This document shows positions 1 through 7,679 of a stretch of 9,372 nucleotides of DNA, in pieces. The DNA is taken from assembly GCA_934654765.1 (NCBI GenBank), contig CAKUGX010000075.1, forward strand, positions 1-9,372, in the 5' to 3' direction. This stretch comes from an uncultured Collinsella sp. (lineage in GTDB: Bacteria; Actinomycetota; Coriobacteriia; Coriobacteriales; Coriobacteriaceae). Position 1 is the stretch's first letter. Every line of letters starts with the position of its first letter. The translations under genes were made by a program, and so were the position numbers. The notes below the pieces were generated by a model. That model worked only from the letters and a program-made list of their open reading frames with translations, had not been told where the DNA came from and made no database searches.

Positions 1-576
1 TCCATGGGCATCTACATCTTCTCGGCCGACGTGCTGATCGAGGCGCTCGAGGAGGACGCTCTGGACCAGCGCTCGAGCCACGACTTTGGCAAGGACATCA
101 TCCCCAAGCTGCTCGGCGAGAACAAGCGCCTGTACAGCTACGAGTTCCACGGCTTTTGGAAGGACGTCGGCACTATCGCCAGCTTCCATGAGACCTCGAT
201 GGACCTGCTGGGCAACAACCCCGAGTTCGATCTGTTTGACAAGAACTTCCCCATCATGTCCAACATCACCACGCGTCCGCCGCACTACATTGGCCCGGAC
301 GGCCGCCTGGACGACTGCCTGGTCTCCAACGGTTGCAAGATCTACGGCACCGCTCGCCACTCGATCCTTTCGACCGATGTCATCATCGAGGAGCGCGCCG
401 TGGTCGAGGACTCCGTGCTGCTGCCGGGTGCGCACGTTAAGAGCGGCGCGCACATCTGCCGCGCTATTTTGGGCGAGAACTCCACGGTCGAAGAGGGCGT
501 GAAGCTCGGCTCTGTCGATACCACCAAGGATACGGCCGTCGTTGGAAATGACGTCGTTATCGGGAAGGGGGAATGA
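1..576 (+). CDS. glgC: Glucose-1-phosphate adenylyltransferase (ADP-glucose pyrophosphorylase), C-terminal part
   Basis: This is the 3' half of a gene that starts before the window; the reading frame is open from base 1 (Ser-Met-Gly-Ile-Tyr), so the ATG at 4 is internal. GlgC makes ADP-glucose and pyrophosphate from ATP and glucose-1-phosphate in the cytoplasm, the committed step of bacterial glycogen synthesis. What is seen: the SMGIYIF stretch that in GlgC lies in the sugar-nucleotide transferase domain, the family signature FWKDVGT at fragment residues 52-58, and then a left-handed beta-helix of hexapeptide-type repeats (about residues 95-190, for example GARHSIL- and [14 protein letters not shown] turns) that in this family carries oligomerisation and allosteric contacts. 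About 191 of an expected 380-400 residues are present. It ends in TGA at 574-576, four bases before the glgD start, so the two genes are probably translationally coupled partners. Confidence 0.95.
   Translation, partial: SMGIYIFSADVLIEALEEDALDQRSSHDFGKDIIPKLLGENKRLYSYEFHGFWKDVGTIASFHETSMDLLGNNPEFDLFDKNFPIMSNITTRPPHYIGPDGRLDDCLVSNGCKIYGTARHSILSTDVIIEERAVVEDSVLLPGAHVKSGAHICRAILGENSTVEEGVKLGSVDTTKDTAVVGNDVVIGKGE
565..573 (+). promoter_or_regulatory. Ribosome binding site of glgD
   Basis: The purine run AAGGGGGAA lies inside the last glgC codons and its GGGGG ends about 9 bases before the ATG at 581. It fixes the glgD start at 581 rather than at the upstream in-frame TTG at 542, which would lie within glgC and has no family support. 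Confidence 0.7.
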
Positions 577-580
577 TCCG

Positions 581-1708
581 ATGATCAATCGCAAGGCCAT
601 CGGTTACATCACCGCTAACTACTCTTCGACCTACGGCAGCGTGCTGCTCAAGGATCGCCCCATCGCGTCCGTTCCGTTTTTGGGCCGCTACCGCCTGATC
701 GACTTCCCGCTGTCCAACATGATGAATGCCGGCATCAAGACCGTCGGCGTTGTCATGCCGGGTAACTACCGCTCGCTGATCGACCACGTGGGCTCGGGCA
801 AGGACTGGGGCCTGGACCGCAAGAAGGGCGGCCTGTTCATGGTGCCCGGCAACGCGTATGGCACCACCAAGGGCGGCATGCGATTCCTGCTGCGCGACAT
901 CATCTCCAACAAGACGCTGTTCCAGCGCTCGGACAAACCCTATGTCGTGATGATGGGCACCAACATCATCTTTAACATGGACCTCAACACCATCATCGAG
1001 GCGCACGAGAACTCCGGTGCCCAGATGACCGTTGTGTACTGCAAGGCCACGCGCAACGTCGATGACGAGACCAAGCTCGAGATTAACGAGAACGGCCGCC
1101 TGACGGGCGTGAGCGCCGGCGTCGTGTACGGCGACAACGCCTCTATGGACTGCTGCATCGTCAACCGTGAGACGCTGCTCGAGATTATCGACCACTACCA
1201 GGCCGCCGACTATCTGGACCTGCTCGAGGCACTCCAGGGCGACTTTGGCAACATCGACGTGTGCAGTTACGAGTACAAGGGCGAGGTCGTGGGCGTATTT
1301 AGCGAGAAGTCGCTGTATCGCCGCAGCATGGACCTGCTCGACCAGACCGTGGCCGACCAGCTCTTCGATCCCGAGCGCCCGATCCTGACCAAGGCTCACG
1401 ACGTGCCGCCTTCGCGCTACGCGACCGGCAGCCACGCGTGCAACTCGATCATTTCGGCCGGTTGCATCATCAAGGGCACCGTGCGCAATTCGATCCTGTC
1501 GCGCGGCGTTGTGGTTGAGGAAGGCGCTTCGGTGACCAACTCGATCATCAACCAGAGCTGCATCATCAAGAGCGGCGCCCGCGTTGAGAACGCCATCCTG
1601 GACAAGAACAACGTGGTACCCACCAACACCGAGCTTCGCGGCACGCCCGAGAACATCCTGGTGCTGGGCAAGGCTCCGTTAACTTCCGATACCACCATCG
1701 TACGTTAA
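581..1708 (+). CDS. glgD: ADP-glucose pyrophosphorylase-like regulatory subunit GlgD
   Basis: A 375-residue GlgC paralogue. In species with both proteins, GlgC and GlgD are known to form heteromeric ADP-glucose pyrophosphorylase in which GlgD mainly modulates GlgC. What is seen: the substrate-binding block VPFLGRYRLIDFPLSN at residues 31-46, shared with GlgC, but the glycine-rich GGxGxRL pyrophosphorylase loop near the N-terminus is replaced by ITANYSSTYGS (10-20). This fits a GlgD subunit with little or no activity of its own. The C-terminal part (about 283-360) is again a left-handed beta-helix with repeats such as NSIISAGCIIKG and NSILSRGVVVEEG. Length matches the family. The start at 581 is supported by a strong ribosome binding site and by homology beginning at INRKAIGYI. 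Read with glgC and glgA as one operon; the spacing to glgA is 87 bases and contains a hairpin. Confidence 0.95.
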   Translation: MINRKAIGYITANYSSTYGSVLLKDRPIASVPFLGRYRLIDFPLSNMMNAGIKTVGVVMPGNYRSLIDHVGSGKDWGLDRKKGGLFMVPGNAYGTTKGGMRFLLRDIISNKTLFQRSDKPYVVMMGTNIIFNMDLNTIIEAHENSGAQMTVVYCKATRNVDDETKLEINENGRLTGVSAGVVYGDNASMDCCIVNRETLLEIIDHYQAADYLDLLEALQGDFGNIDVCSYEYKGEVVGVFSEKSLYRRSMDLLDQTVADQLFDPERPILTKAHDVPPSRYATGSHACNSIISAGCIIKGTVRNSILSRGVVVEEGASVTNSIINQSCIIKSGARVENAILDKNNVVPTNTELRGTPENILVLGKAPLTSDTTIVR

Positions 1709-1739
1709 CGTTGGCACCGCAACATCGCTTGTAACATGC

Positions 1740-1775
1740 AGAATAGCCGCCCGGTTCGCGCCTGGCGGCTATTCT
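1740..1775 (+). promoter_or_regulatory. Intercistronic hairpin between glgD and glgA
   Basis: Perfect 12-bp inverted repeat, AGAATAGCCGCC at 1740-1751 against GGCGGCTATTCT at 1764-1775, with a 12-base loop. It ends 20 bases before the glgA ATG and 10 bases before its ribosome binding site (GGGAG, 1786-1790). No T-run follows, so a simple intrinsic terminator is not obvious. There is no room for a full promoter between the hairpin and the gene. Possible roles are an attenuator, or a processing or stability element that sets different mRNA levels for glgCD and glgA. Confidence 0.55.
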
Positions 1776-1795
1776 CGAATAACATGGGAGACAAT

Positions 1796-4120
1796 ATGGC
1801 TGATTCCAGCAAAAAGATGCAGATCGTGTTTGCCTCGGCCGAGTGCGCGCCGTTTGTGAAGACCGGTGGCCTGGGCGACGTAGCGGGTTCACTGCCTGCG
1901 GCGCTTGTGCGCGCCGGCGCCGAAGTCATCGTGATGGTGCCCAAGTACGCCACCATCAAGGACGAGTACAAGGCGCAGATGGAGCACTTCTCCGACTTTT
2001 ACGTGAGCCTGGGCTGGCGCAATGAGTATTGCGGGCTCGAGAAGCTCGAGCACGACGGCGTCACCTATATGTTCATCGACAACGAGCGCTACTTTGCGCG
2101 CGACTATCCGTACGGCTTCTTTGACGACGGCGAGCGCTTTGCGTTCTTCTCCAAAGCCATCACCGAGAGCCTGCAGCACCTGCCGGCCGGTTTTGAGTGC
2201 GACATCCTGCACTGTAACGACTGGCAGACGGCACTGGCGCCCGTGTTTTTGCGCGAGTTCTACCAGGGCCTGCCGCTGTACGACCGTGTGAAGACTGTGT
2301 TCTCGATCCACAACGTGGCGTTCCAGGGCCAGTTTAGCGACACCGTGATGGAGGACATCCTGGGTGTGGCGCACATTCCGGCGGCCGCCTCGCAGCTGCG
2401 TTGCGACGCCTGCAGCATCAACTACATGCTGGGCGCCCTGCGCTATGCCGACGCCATCACCACGGTGAGCCCCACCTATGCCAACGAGATCCAGACGCCC
2501 GAGTTTGGCGAGGGCCTGGACGGCGTTCTACGCGAGCGTTCGTACGCGCTGCAGGGCATCCTCAACGGCATTGACGTGGCGGGCTTTGACCCGGCGACCG
2601 ACAAGCGCATTGCCGCCAACTACACGGTTGAAGACCGCTCCGGCAAGGCCGTGTGCAAGGCCAAGCTGCAGGAAGAGCTGGGGCTCGAGGTTCGCGACGA
2701 CCGCCCGCTCATGGTGATGGTCACGCGCCTGACGCGCCAAAAGGGCATGGACCTGGTCATGTACGCGCTCGACCGCATTCTGGCCGGCGGCGTGCAGGTG
2801 GCGGTGCTAGGCACCGGCGACCGCGACTATGAGGACGGCCTGCGCTACTTCCAGGACAAGTACCCCGGCACCATGGCCGCGCGCATCGAGTTCGATCCGG
2901 CGCTGTCGCAGCGCATGTATGCTGCCGCCGACATGTTCCTGATGCCTTCGAAGTTTGAGCCCTGTGGCCTGTCGCAGATCATCGCCATGCGCTACGGCAC
3001 CCTGCCCATCGTGCGCGAGACCGGTGGTCTGAAGGACACTGTGATTCCGTATAACGAGTTTACCGGCGAGGGCACGGGCTTCTCGTTTAGTAACTTTAAC
3101 GGCGACGAGATGGGCGACGCCGTGTTCCGCGCGGCGCGTCTGTTCTGGGATAACCGCGACGCCTGGAACCAGCTGGTCACGCAGGCCATGAGCCAGGACT
3201 TTAGCTGGACGCGCTCGGCCGACAAGTATCTGGACCTGTATTTCTTTATGCATCCGGAGATTGAGAGGCCTGCGGCTGCGGAGACTGCTGAGCCCGAGGC
3301 CGTAACTGAGCCCGAGGCACCTGCTGCTGTTGAGGAGCCCGTCGCTGCTGAGGAGCCCAAGGCTGAGGAGCCCAAGGCTGAGGAGAAACCGGTTGAGGCT
3401 GAGCCCGAGCCCGTAAAGGCTGAGCCTGAGGTCAAGCCCGCTGCGAAGCCTGCAGCCAAGAAGACCACGACGCGCAAGACGACGGCCAAGAAGACTGCGG
3501 CTACCAAGACCACCGCGACCAAGGCTACGACGACCAAGGCCGCTTCTACAACGAAGGCCGCCGCAACTAAGACGACCGCTGCCAAGGCAACGACCACGCG
3601 CAAGCGCACGACTGCCGCTGCCAAGAAGGCCGCCGAGGTTGAGGCTGCTCCCGAGGTAAAGGCCGAGGCCAAGACTGAGGCACCTGTCGCTGAGACCAAG
3701 CTGACCGCCAAGGCTCCGGCTAAGACCGCTGCCAAGAAGACGACCGCGGCTAAGGCTACGACTGCCAAGAAGACTACGGCAACCAAGACCGCCGCAACGA
3801 AGGCTGTCGCAAAGCCGGCTGCCAAGGTTGAGGAGACGCCCGCCGAGCCCAAGGCCGAGGCAACCGTCGAGGCCAAGCCGGCCGCCAAGACCACCACGCG
3901 CAAGCGCACCACGACGACGGCCAAGAAGACCACGACCAAGGCCGCTGCCCCCAAGGCAGAGCCCAAGGTAGAGGCCAAGCCCAAGGTAGAGGCCAAGCCC
4001 GAGGCAAAGCCCGAGCCCGCCAAGGAGGCTCCGGTCTCCCCCGCCGCTCCGGCCGAGGATAAGGCCCCATCCAAGAAGACCTCCGTCCGCAAGGCAACGG
4101 CAACCCGCAAGCGCCGCTAA
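1796..4120 (+). CDS. glgA: Glycogen synthase (GT5) with a long histone-H1-like C-terminal tail
   Basis: A 774-residue protein. Residues 1-490 are a full-length glycogen synthase that transfers glucose from ADP-glucose to the non-reducing end of an alpha-1,4-glucan. Seen: the N-terminal KTGGLGDV loop (22-29), the SIHN motif with H172, the R311/K316 pair in TRLTRQKG, the FEPCGLSQ motif with E388, and ETGGL (408-412). All expected catalytic and nucleotide-binding residues are present. After PEIERP (487-492), about 284 extra residues follow. An acidic Glu/Pro/Ala section (about 493-545) is followed by a basic Lys/Ala/Thr section with repeated TTTRK motifs at 557, 599 and 699 and an end in TRKRR. 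The family normally stops near 480 residues. The tail has no stop or frameshift before it and resembles H1-like tails of actinobacterial nucleoid proteins. The start at 1796 has GGAG-type spacing of 5 bases and homology from KKMQIVFASAE; in-frame ATGs at 1736 and 1784 are less likely because 1736 lies just before the hairpin. Third gene of the glgC-glgD-glgA block. Confidence 0.95.
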   Translation: MADSSKKMQIVFASAECAPFVKTGGLGDVAGSLPAALVRAGAEVIVMVPKYATIKDEYKAQMEHFSDFYVSLGWRNEYCGLEKLEHDGVTYMFIDNERYFARDYPYGFFDDGERFAFFSKAITESLQHLPAGFECDILHCNDWQTALAPVFLREFYQGLPLYDRVKTVFSIHNVAFQGQFSDTVMEDILGVAHIPAAASQLRCDACSINYMLGALRYADAITTVSPTYANEIQTPEFGEGLDGVLRERSYALQGILNGIDVAGFDPATDKRIAANYTVEDRSGKAVCKAKLQEELGLEVRDDRPLMVMVTRLTRQKGMDLVMYALDRILAGGVQVAVLGTGDRDYEDGLRYFQDKYPGTMAARIEFDPALSQRMYAAADMFLMPSKFEPCGLSQIIAMRYGTLPIVRETGGLKDTVIPYNEFTGEGTGFSFSNFNGDEMGDAVFRAARLFWDNRDAWNQLVTQAMSQDFSWTRSADKYLDLYFFMHPEIERPAAAETAEPEAVTEPEAPAAVEEPVAAEEPKAEEPKAEEKPVEAEPEPVKAEPEVKPAAKPAAKKTTTRKTTAKKTAATKTTATKATTTKAASTTKAAATKTTAAKATTTRKRTTAAAKKAAEVEAAPEVKAEAKTEAPVAETKLTAKAPAKTAAKKTTAAKATTAKKTTATKTAATKAVAKPAAKVEETPAEPKAEATVEAKPAAKTTTRKRTTTTAKKTTTKAAAPKAEPKVEAKPKVEAKPEAKPEPAKEAPVSPAAPAEDKAPSKKTSVRKATATRKRR
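3347..3385 (+). repeat. 15-bp tandem repeat in the acidic part of the glgA tail
   Basis: The unit GCTGAGGAGCCCAAG occurs at 3347-3361 and 3362-3376, and its first nine bases again at 3377-3385. It encodes repeated Ala-Glu-Glu-Pro-Lys. Exact nucleotide repetition suggests recent growth by slippage or unequal recombination, so tail length may differ between strains. Confidence 0.85.
3962..4000 (+). repeat. 18-bp tandem repeat near the end of the glgA tail
   Basis: The unit CCCAAGGTAGAGGCCAAG occurs at 3962-3979 and 3980-3997, followed by a further CCC that begins a diverged copy. It encodes Pro-Lys-Val-Glu-Ala-Lys twice. It is in frame, so gain or loss of units would keep the glgA reading frame. 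Confidence 0.85.
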
Positions 4121-4153
4121 TTCGGACGACCCAAAACTCAATCCTCAACCAAT

Positions 4154-4190
4154 GAAGAGGGTGTCGTTAGCCGCGACGCCCTCTTCTTTG
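4154..4190 (+). terminator. Intrinsic-type terminator after glgA
   Basis: A 13-bp stem (4154-4166 with 4174-4186, one G-U pair) with a 7-base loop starts 33 bases after the glgA stop. It is followed by TTTG and a further T-containing stretch (TGGATTTGG), a weak but plausible U-tract. It marks the end of the glycogen synthesis operon. Confidence 0.75.
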
Positions 4191-4216
4191 TGGATTTGGT
4201 AAATCGATTTTGCGCG

Positions 4217-4247
4217 CACAGCCGTTCGCCGATAGTGAACGGCTGTG
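4217..4247 (+). terminator. Second hairpin downstream of glgA
   Basis: Perfect 11-bp inverted repeat, CACAGCCGTTC at 4217-4227 against GAACGGCTGTG at 4237-4247, with a 9-base loop (one more G-U pair possible). It is followed by GTTTATAC. It could be a back-up terminator for the glg operon, or an operator-like site just upstream of the candidate promoter of the next gene. The sequence alone does not decide. Confidence 0.45.
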
Positions 4248-4248
4248 G

Positions 4249-4278
4249 TTTATACAACTAAAGTGCAACGGATATACT
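4249..4278 (+). promoter_or_regulatory. Candidate promoter of the debranching enzyme gene
   Basis: A -10 box TATACT (4273-4278, one mismatch to consensus) has TTTATA (4249-4254) upstream at 18-bp spacing as a weak -35 box. Transcription would start near 4285 and give a leader of about 54 bases. The placement after a terminator and before the next gene supports it. The two terminator-like hairpins also imply that this gene needs its own promoter. Confidence 0.45.
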
Positions 4279-4338
4279 TAGGAACAGTGCGTTAAGCCAT
4301 GACCTGTTGGCCATGATTGTATAGAACTGGACCATACT

Positions 4339-7300
4339 ATGAGATTGATACACAACAGCCGCCTACCGCAGTTTCGCACTCCGTTTGGCGCTGTGACCAC
4401 AGAAACGACTCTCTCGCTTTCGGTGATTTTGGAGGACGCCGATCCCAACCAGGCAACGCTTACGCTGCGCACCTGGGTCGACGAGATCGGGGAATCTCTG
4501 TATCCCATGACACACGAGGGCGACGGCATCTTTACCGCCGAACTGGAATGCGCCGAACCCTGTCTAATCTGGTACAGCTTTATATGCAATATCGAGGGCC
4601 AGCCCGAGATCCGCTTGGGCGCACCGCAGGGTCGCACCGGCGGCGAGGGCGTAACCTACGACTACGCCGAGGTTCCGTCCTTCCAGGTTACCGTCTATAA
4701 GCACCGCGAGAACCGTCCCACTTGGTACGAGCGCGGCATGGTCTATCAGATCTTCCCCGATCGCTACGCCCGCGACGAGCACTGGCGCGAGCGCACGCTG
4801 GCTGAGGTCGAAAAACTGCGTAAGGGCATTCAGCGCCGCATGGTCGAGGACTGGAACGAGCCGCCCGTCTACGAGCGCGCCGAGGACGGCTCCATCAAGA
4901 CTTGGGACTTCTACGGCGGCTCGCTCAGGGGCATCCAAGAAGACCTGCCTCGCATTGCCGAGCTGGGCTTTACGGCCATCTACCTCAACCCCATCTTCGA
5001 AGCCGCGAGCAATCATCGCTACGACACGGCCGACTACACTAAGATCGACCCGATCCTGGGCACCGAGCAGGATTTTACCGAGCTGTGCCAGGCAGCCGAG
5101 AAGCTGGGCATTTCCATTATTCTGGACGGCGTTTTCAACCACACGGGCGACGACTCAATCTACTTTAACCGCTACGGAAACTACCCCGGTGTGGGCGCTT
5201 GGCAGAGCGAGGATTCGCCGTGGCGCGATGCGTTTACCTTCCACGAGGACGGCTCGTATGACTGCTGGTGGGGCGTGGGCAATATGCCCGCCATCAACGA
5301 GAACTCCGAGCTGGTGCGCGACAGGCTCCTGGGTAAGGATGGCGTGATTCGCAAATGGCTGCGCGCCGGTGCTCACGGCTGGCGTCTGGACGTCGCTGAC
5401 GAGCTTTCTGACGACTTCCTGGCCGAGATCAAGAAGGCAGTACTTGCCGAAAAGCCTGACGCACTGCTGCTCGGCGAGGTCTGGGAGGACGCCTCCAACA
5501 AGGTCAGCTACGGTCATTTGCGCCGCTACCTGCAGGGCTCCGAGCTCGATTCTGCCATGGACTACCCCTTCCGCGACATGGTCATCGGCTTTTTGATGGG
5601 CTACAAGAACGCCTACCAGGCAGCCGAGGACATCGAGACCCTGCGCGAAAACTATCCGAGCGAGGCCTTGGCCTGCGCGCTCAATTTGCTGTCGAGCCAC
5701 GATCGCCCGCGTATCATCTCGGTGCTCGGCGGCGGTCCCGACGAGTCGCAGCTGCCCGAGTGCGAGCGCAGCAAATGGCGTCTGGACGAAGGCGCAATGG
5801 GCCTGGCCAAGAGCCGTTTTTGGCTGGCCACGCTCATGCAGATGACCTTCCCCGGCGTGCCTTCGATCTATTACGGCGACGAGTATGGTCTAGAGGGCCT
5901 TACCGATCCGGGCAACCGTCGCACCCTGCCGACCAAGGAAGACCTGCACGACTTCGATACGCTCGCTATCGTTAAGAACGCCTCGGCCGTGCGCCGTGCG
6001 CTGCCGTTTATGATCGACGGCGAGATCAAGGCATTCGCGCTCAATGACGAGGTGCTGGCTTACAACCGTACGGGCGAGAATGGTGAGTCTGCGACCGTCA
6101 TCATCAACCGAAGCCTGCGCAATTCGCACCGCGTGACGATTCCGGCGCTCGGCGAATGTGCAAGCGACGTCATTAGTGGCCACGAGTGCGTGATCCACAA
6201 CGGTACGGTCACGCTCGATCTGTACCCGCTGGGTTCGTCGATCATCTATCACCACGCCGAGCAGCGCCTGCAGGAGCCGCTCGATCACGGCGCGGGCGTC
6301 GTGTGCCATATCACCTCGGTGCCGACCGACGACGGCAAGCCCGGCACGATCGGTGCGCCCACGCGTCGCTTTATCGACCATCTGGCCGCCATGGGCATGC
6401 GCTATTGGCAGGTCCTGCCCGTCAACCCCACGGACTTCTTCCGCTCCCCTTACGCCGGCCCTTCGGCCTTTGCCGGCAATATCGACCTGCTGCCAGAGAG
6501 CCATGAGGAGCTGGCGGCCGACTTTAAGACCTGGAAGACTCGCGGTGGCGAGGATGCCGACCCGCTGTACACGGCGTTTAAGCATCGCAATGCCGACTGG
6601 CTCGAGAAATACTGCGTCTACATGGCCGTCAAAAAGCACTTTGAGGGCGAGTCGCGCCACGATTGGCCGGCCGGTGTCGCGCGCTACAACGAGCATCTGT
6701 TTGACGACAAGCGTTTCCACGACGAGGCGGAGCTGCAGGCGTACATGCAGTATCGCTTCGATCTGGCTTGGTGCGAGCTTATGAACTACGCGCACAAGAA
6801 GGGCATCGAGGTCATCGGCGACATTCCGATGTACGTCTCGGACGATTCGGCCGACGCGTGGAGCGAGCCCGAGAACTTCTGGCTGTCGGATACCGGCAAG
6901 GCGATTGAGATTTCCGGCGCGCCGCCCGACAACTTTGCACCCGAGGGCCAGGTGTGGGGCAACCCGACGTTCCGCTGGGGCCATATGAAGGAGACCGGTT
7001 ATCGCTGGTGGATGGATCGTCTGCGCCGCGCATTTTCGCTGTACGACCGCGTGCGCCTGGACCACTTCCTGGGCTTCCACAGCTACTTTAGCATTCCCGC
7101 GGGCAAGGCCTGCGCCGACGGCCGCTGGCTGGCGGGCCCGGGCAAGGATCTGTTCCAGACCGCCTACGACGAGCTGGGTCCGCTCAACTTTATCGCCGAG
7201 GATCTGGGCTATTTGACGCCCGGCGTTCGCGCGATGGCCTCGACCTGCGGCTTCCCCGGCATGGACGTGCTGGAGTTTAGCGATTACGACGTGCGTAACG

Positions 7301-7635
7301 GGATTCATCCCACGCCCGGCAAGATTCTGTACACCTCGACACACGACACGTCGACGCTCGCCGGTTGGTGCACGCGCTCCTTTGCGGGCGGCGAGGAGCC
7401 GAGCGGCAAGGAGTTTGCGGGCAAGCTGATGGGCGACGCGCTGGCAAGCGACGCTCCCCTCGTGATGATGCCGCTACAGGATGTGCTGGGGCTGGGTGAC
7501 GATGCGCGCATGAACGTGCCGGGTGTCGCCACGGGCAACTGGACCTGGCAGGCCGATGAGGCTGATATCGAGGCGGCTGAGGATAAAACTGCACAGCTCC
7601 TGCGTAGCACCCATAGATTCTGGAGCGAAGCGTGA
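4339..7635 (+). CDS. Bifunctional debranching enzyme: GH13 pullulanase/amylase-type domain fused to GH77 4-alpha-glucanotransferase (GlgX/MalQ-like)
   Basis: A 1098-residue cytoplasmic enzyme (no signal peptide) with two complete glycosidase modules. Residues 1-125 are a beta-rich N-domain (HNSRLPQFRTPFGAV start). A GH13 barrel follows from about 129 (WYERGMVYQIFPDRY) with YLNPIFEAASNHRYD (215-229), DGVFNH (263-268), WRLDVAD with nucleophile D351, GEVW with acid/base E380, and SSHD with D455, then a C-domain to about 640. From about 650 to the end lies a GH77 amylomaltase: SPYAGPSAFAGN (703-714), RLDHF with nucleophile D908, AEDLG with acid/base E954, and STHD with D1003. Known family roles suggest that the GH13 half hydrolyses alpha-1,6 (or mixed) bonds while the GH77 half moves alpha-1,4 glucan segments. 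Together this could debranch glycogen or recycle maltodextrin. GH13 specificity cannot be fixed from motifs; the N-domain and region V look more neopullulanase/pullulanase-like than classical GlgX. The ATG at 4339 has only a weak GGA upstream, but a stop at 4300 and family homology from residue 4 support it. Confidence 0.93.
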   Translation: MRLIHNSRLPQFRTPFGAVTTETTLSLSVILEDADPNQATLTLRTWVDEIGESLYPMTHEGDGIFTAELECAEPCLIWYSFICNIEGQPEIRLGAPQGRTGGEGVTYDYAEVPSFQVTVYKHRENRPTWYERGMVYQIFPDRYARDEHWRERTLAEVEKLRKGIQRRMVEDWNEPPVYERAEDGSIKTWDFYGGSLRGIQEDLPRIAELGFTAIYLNPIFEAASNHRYDTADYTKIDPILGTEQDFTELCQAAEKLGISIILDGVFNHTGDDSIYFNRYGNYPGVGAWQSEDSPWRDAFTFHEDGSYDCWWGVGNMPAINENSELVRDRLLGKDGVIRKWLRAGAHGWRLDVADELSDDFLAEIKKAVLAEKPDALLLGEVWEDASNKVSYGHLRRYLQGSELDSAMDYPFRDMVIGFLMGYKNAYQAAEDIETLRENYPSEALACALNLLSSHDRPRIISVLGGGPDESQLPECERSKWRLDEGAMGLAKSRFWLATLMQMTFPGVPSIYYGDEYGLEGLTDPGNRRTLPTKEDLHDFDTLAIVKNASAVRRALPFMIDGEIKAFALNDEVLAYNRTGENGESATVIINRSLRNSHRVTIPALGECASDVISGHECVIHNGTVTLDLYPLGSSIIYHHAEQRLQEPLDHGAGVVCHITSVPTDDGKPGTIGAPTRRFIDHLAAMGMRYWQVLPVNPTDFFRSPYAGPSAFAGNIDLLPESHEELAADFKTWKTRGGEDADPLYTAFKHRNADWLEKYCVYMAVKKHFEGESRHDWPAGVARYNEHLFDDKRFHDEAELQAYMQYRFDLAWCELMNYAHKKGIEVIGDIPMYVSDDSADAWSEPENFWLSDTGKAIEISGAPPDNFAPEGQVWGNPTFRWGHMKETGYRWWMDRLRRAFSLYDRVRLDHFLGFHSYFSIPAGKACADGRWLAGPGKDLFQTAYDELGPLNFIAEDLGYLTPGVRAMASTCGFPGMDVLEFSDYDVRNGIHPTPGKILYTSTHDTSTLAGWCTRSFAGGEEPSGKEFAGKLMGDALASDAPLVMMPLQDVLGLGDDARMNVPGVATGNWTWQADEADIEAAEDKTAQLLRSTHRFWSEA

Positions 7636-7660
7636 TAAAACCCCCGATATAGGGTACAGT
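7632..7660 (+). promoter_or_regulatory. Weak candidate promoter before the zinc-ribbon gene
   Basis: GTGATA (7632-7637, overlapping the stop codon of the upstream gene) and TACAGT (7655-7660) are spaced 17 bp; each matches four of six consensus bases. A start near 7667 would put the 7680-7701 hairpin in the leader. The zinc-ribbon gene may instead be read from the upstream gene. Confidence 0.25.
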
Positions 7661-7679
7661 TACAGACGTTTGAATTTAT

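Noticed and set aside
1702..1711. 10-base palindrome ACGTTAACGT at the glgD stop
   Set aside because: It is short, overlaps the stop codon and has no promoter nearby; chance is sufficient.
1736..1795. Longer glgA start at 1736 (20 extra residues)
   Set aside because: The extra codons run through the intercistronic hairpin, no ribosome binding site precedes 1736, and homology begins after 1796, where GGGAG is well placed.
3431..4117. Tail of glgA as a separate H1-like gene
   Set aside because: There is no stop codon between the core and the tail, and no ribosome binding site or good start codon at the tail's beginning. A fusion reads more simply.
2807..4141. Long minus-strand open frame (444 codons) opposite glgA, Leu/Gly-rich
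   Set aside because: It is antisense to the repetitive glgA tail and to part of the GT5 core. Its Leu/Gly/Arg composition follows from the reverse complement of Lys/Ala/Thr codons, and there is no ribosome binding site or recognisable domain.
5890..7344. Long minus-strand open frame opposite the debranching enzyme
   Set aside because: It lies entirely antisense to well-conserved GH13/GH77 coding sequence. It arises from strong third-position G/C bias and has no family resemblance.
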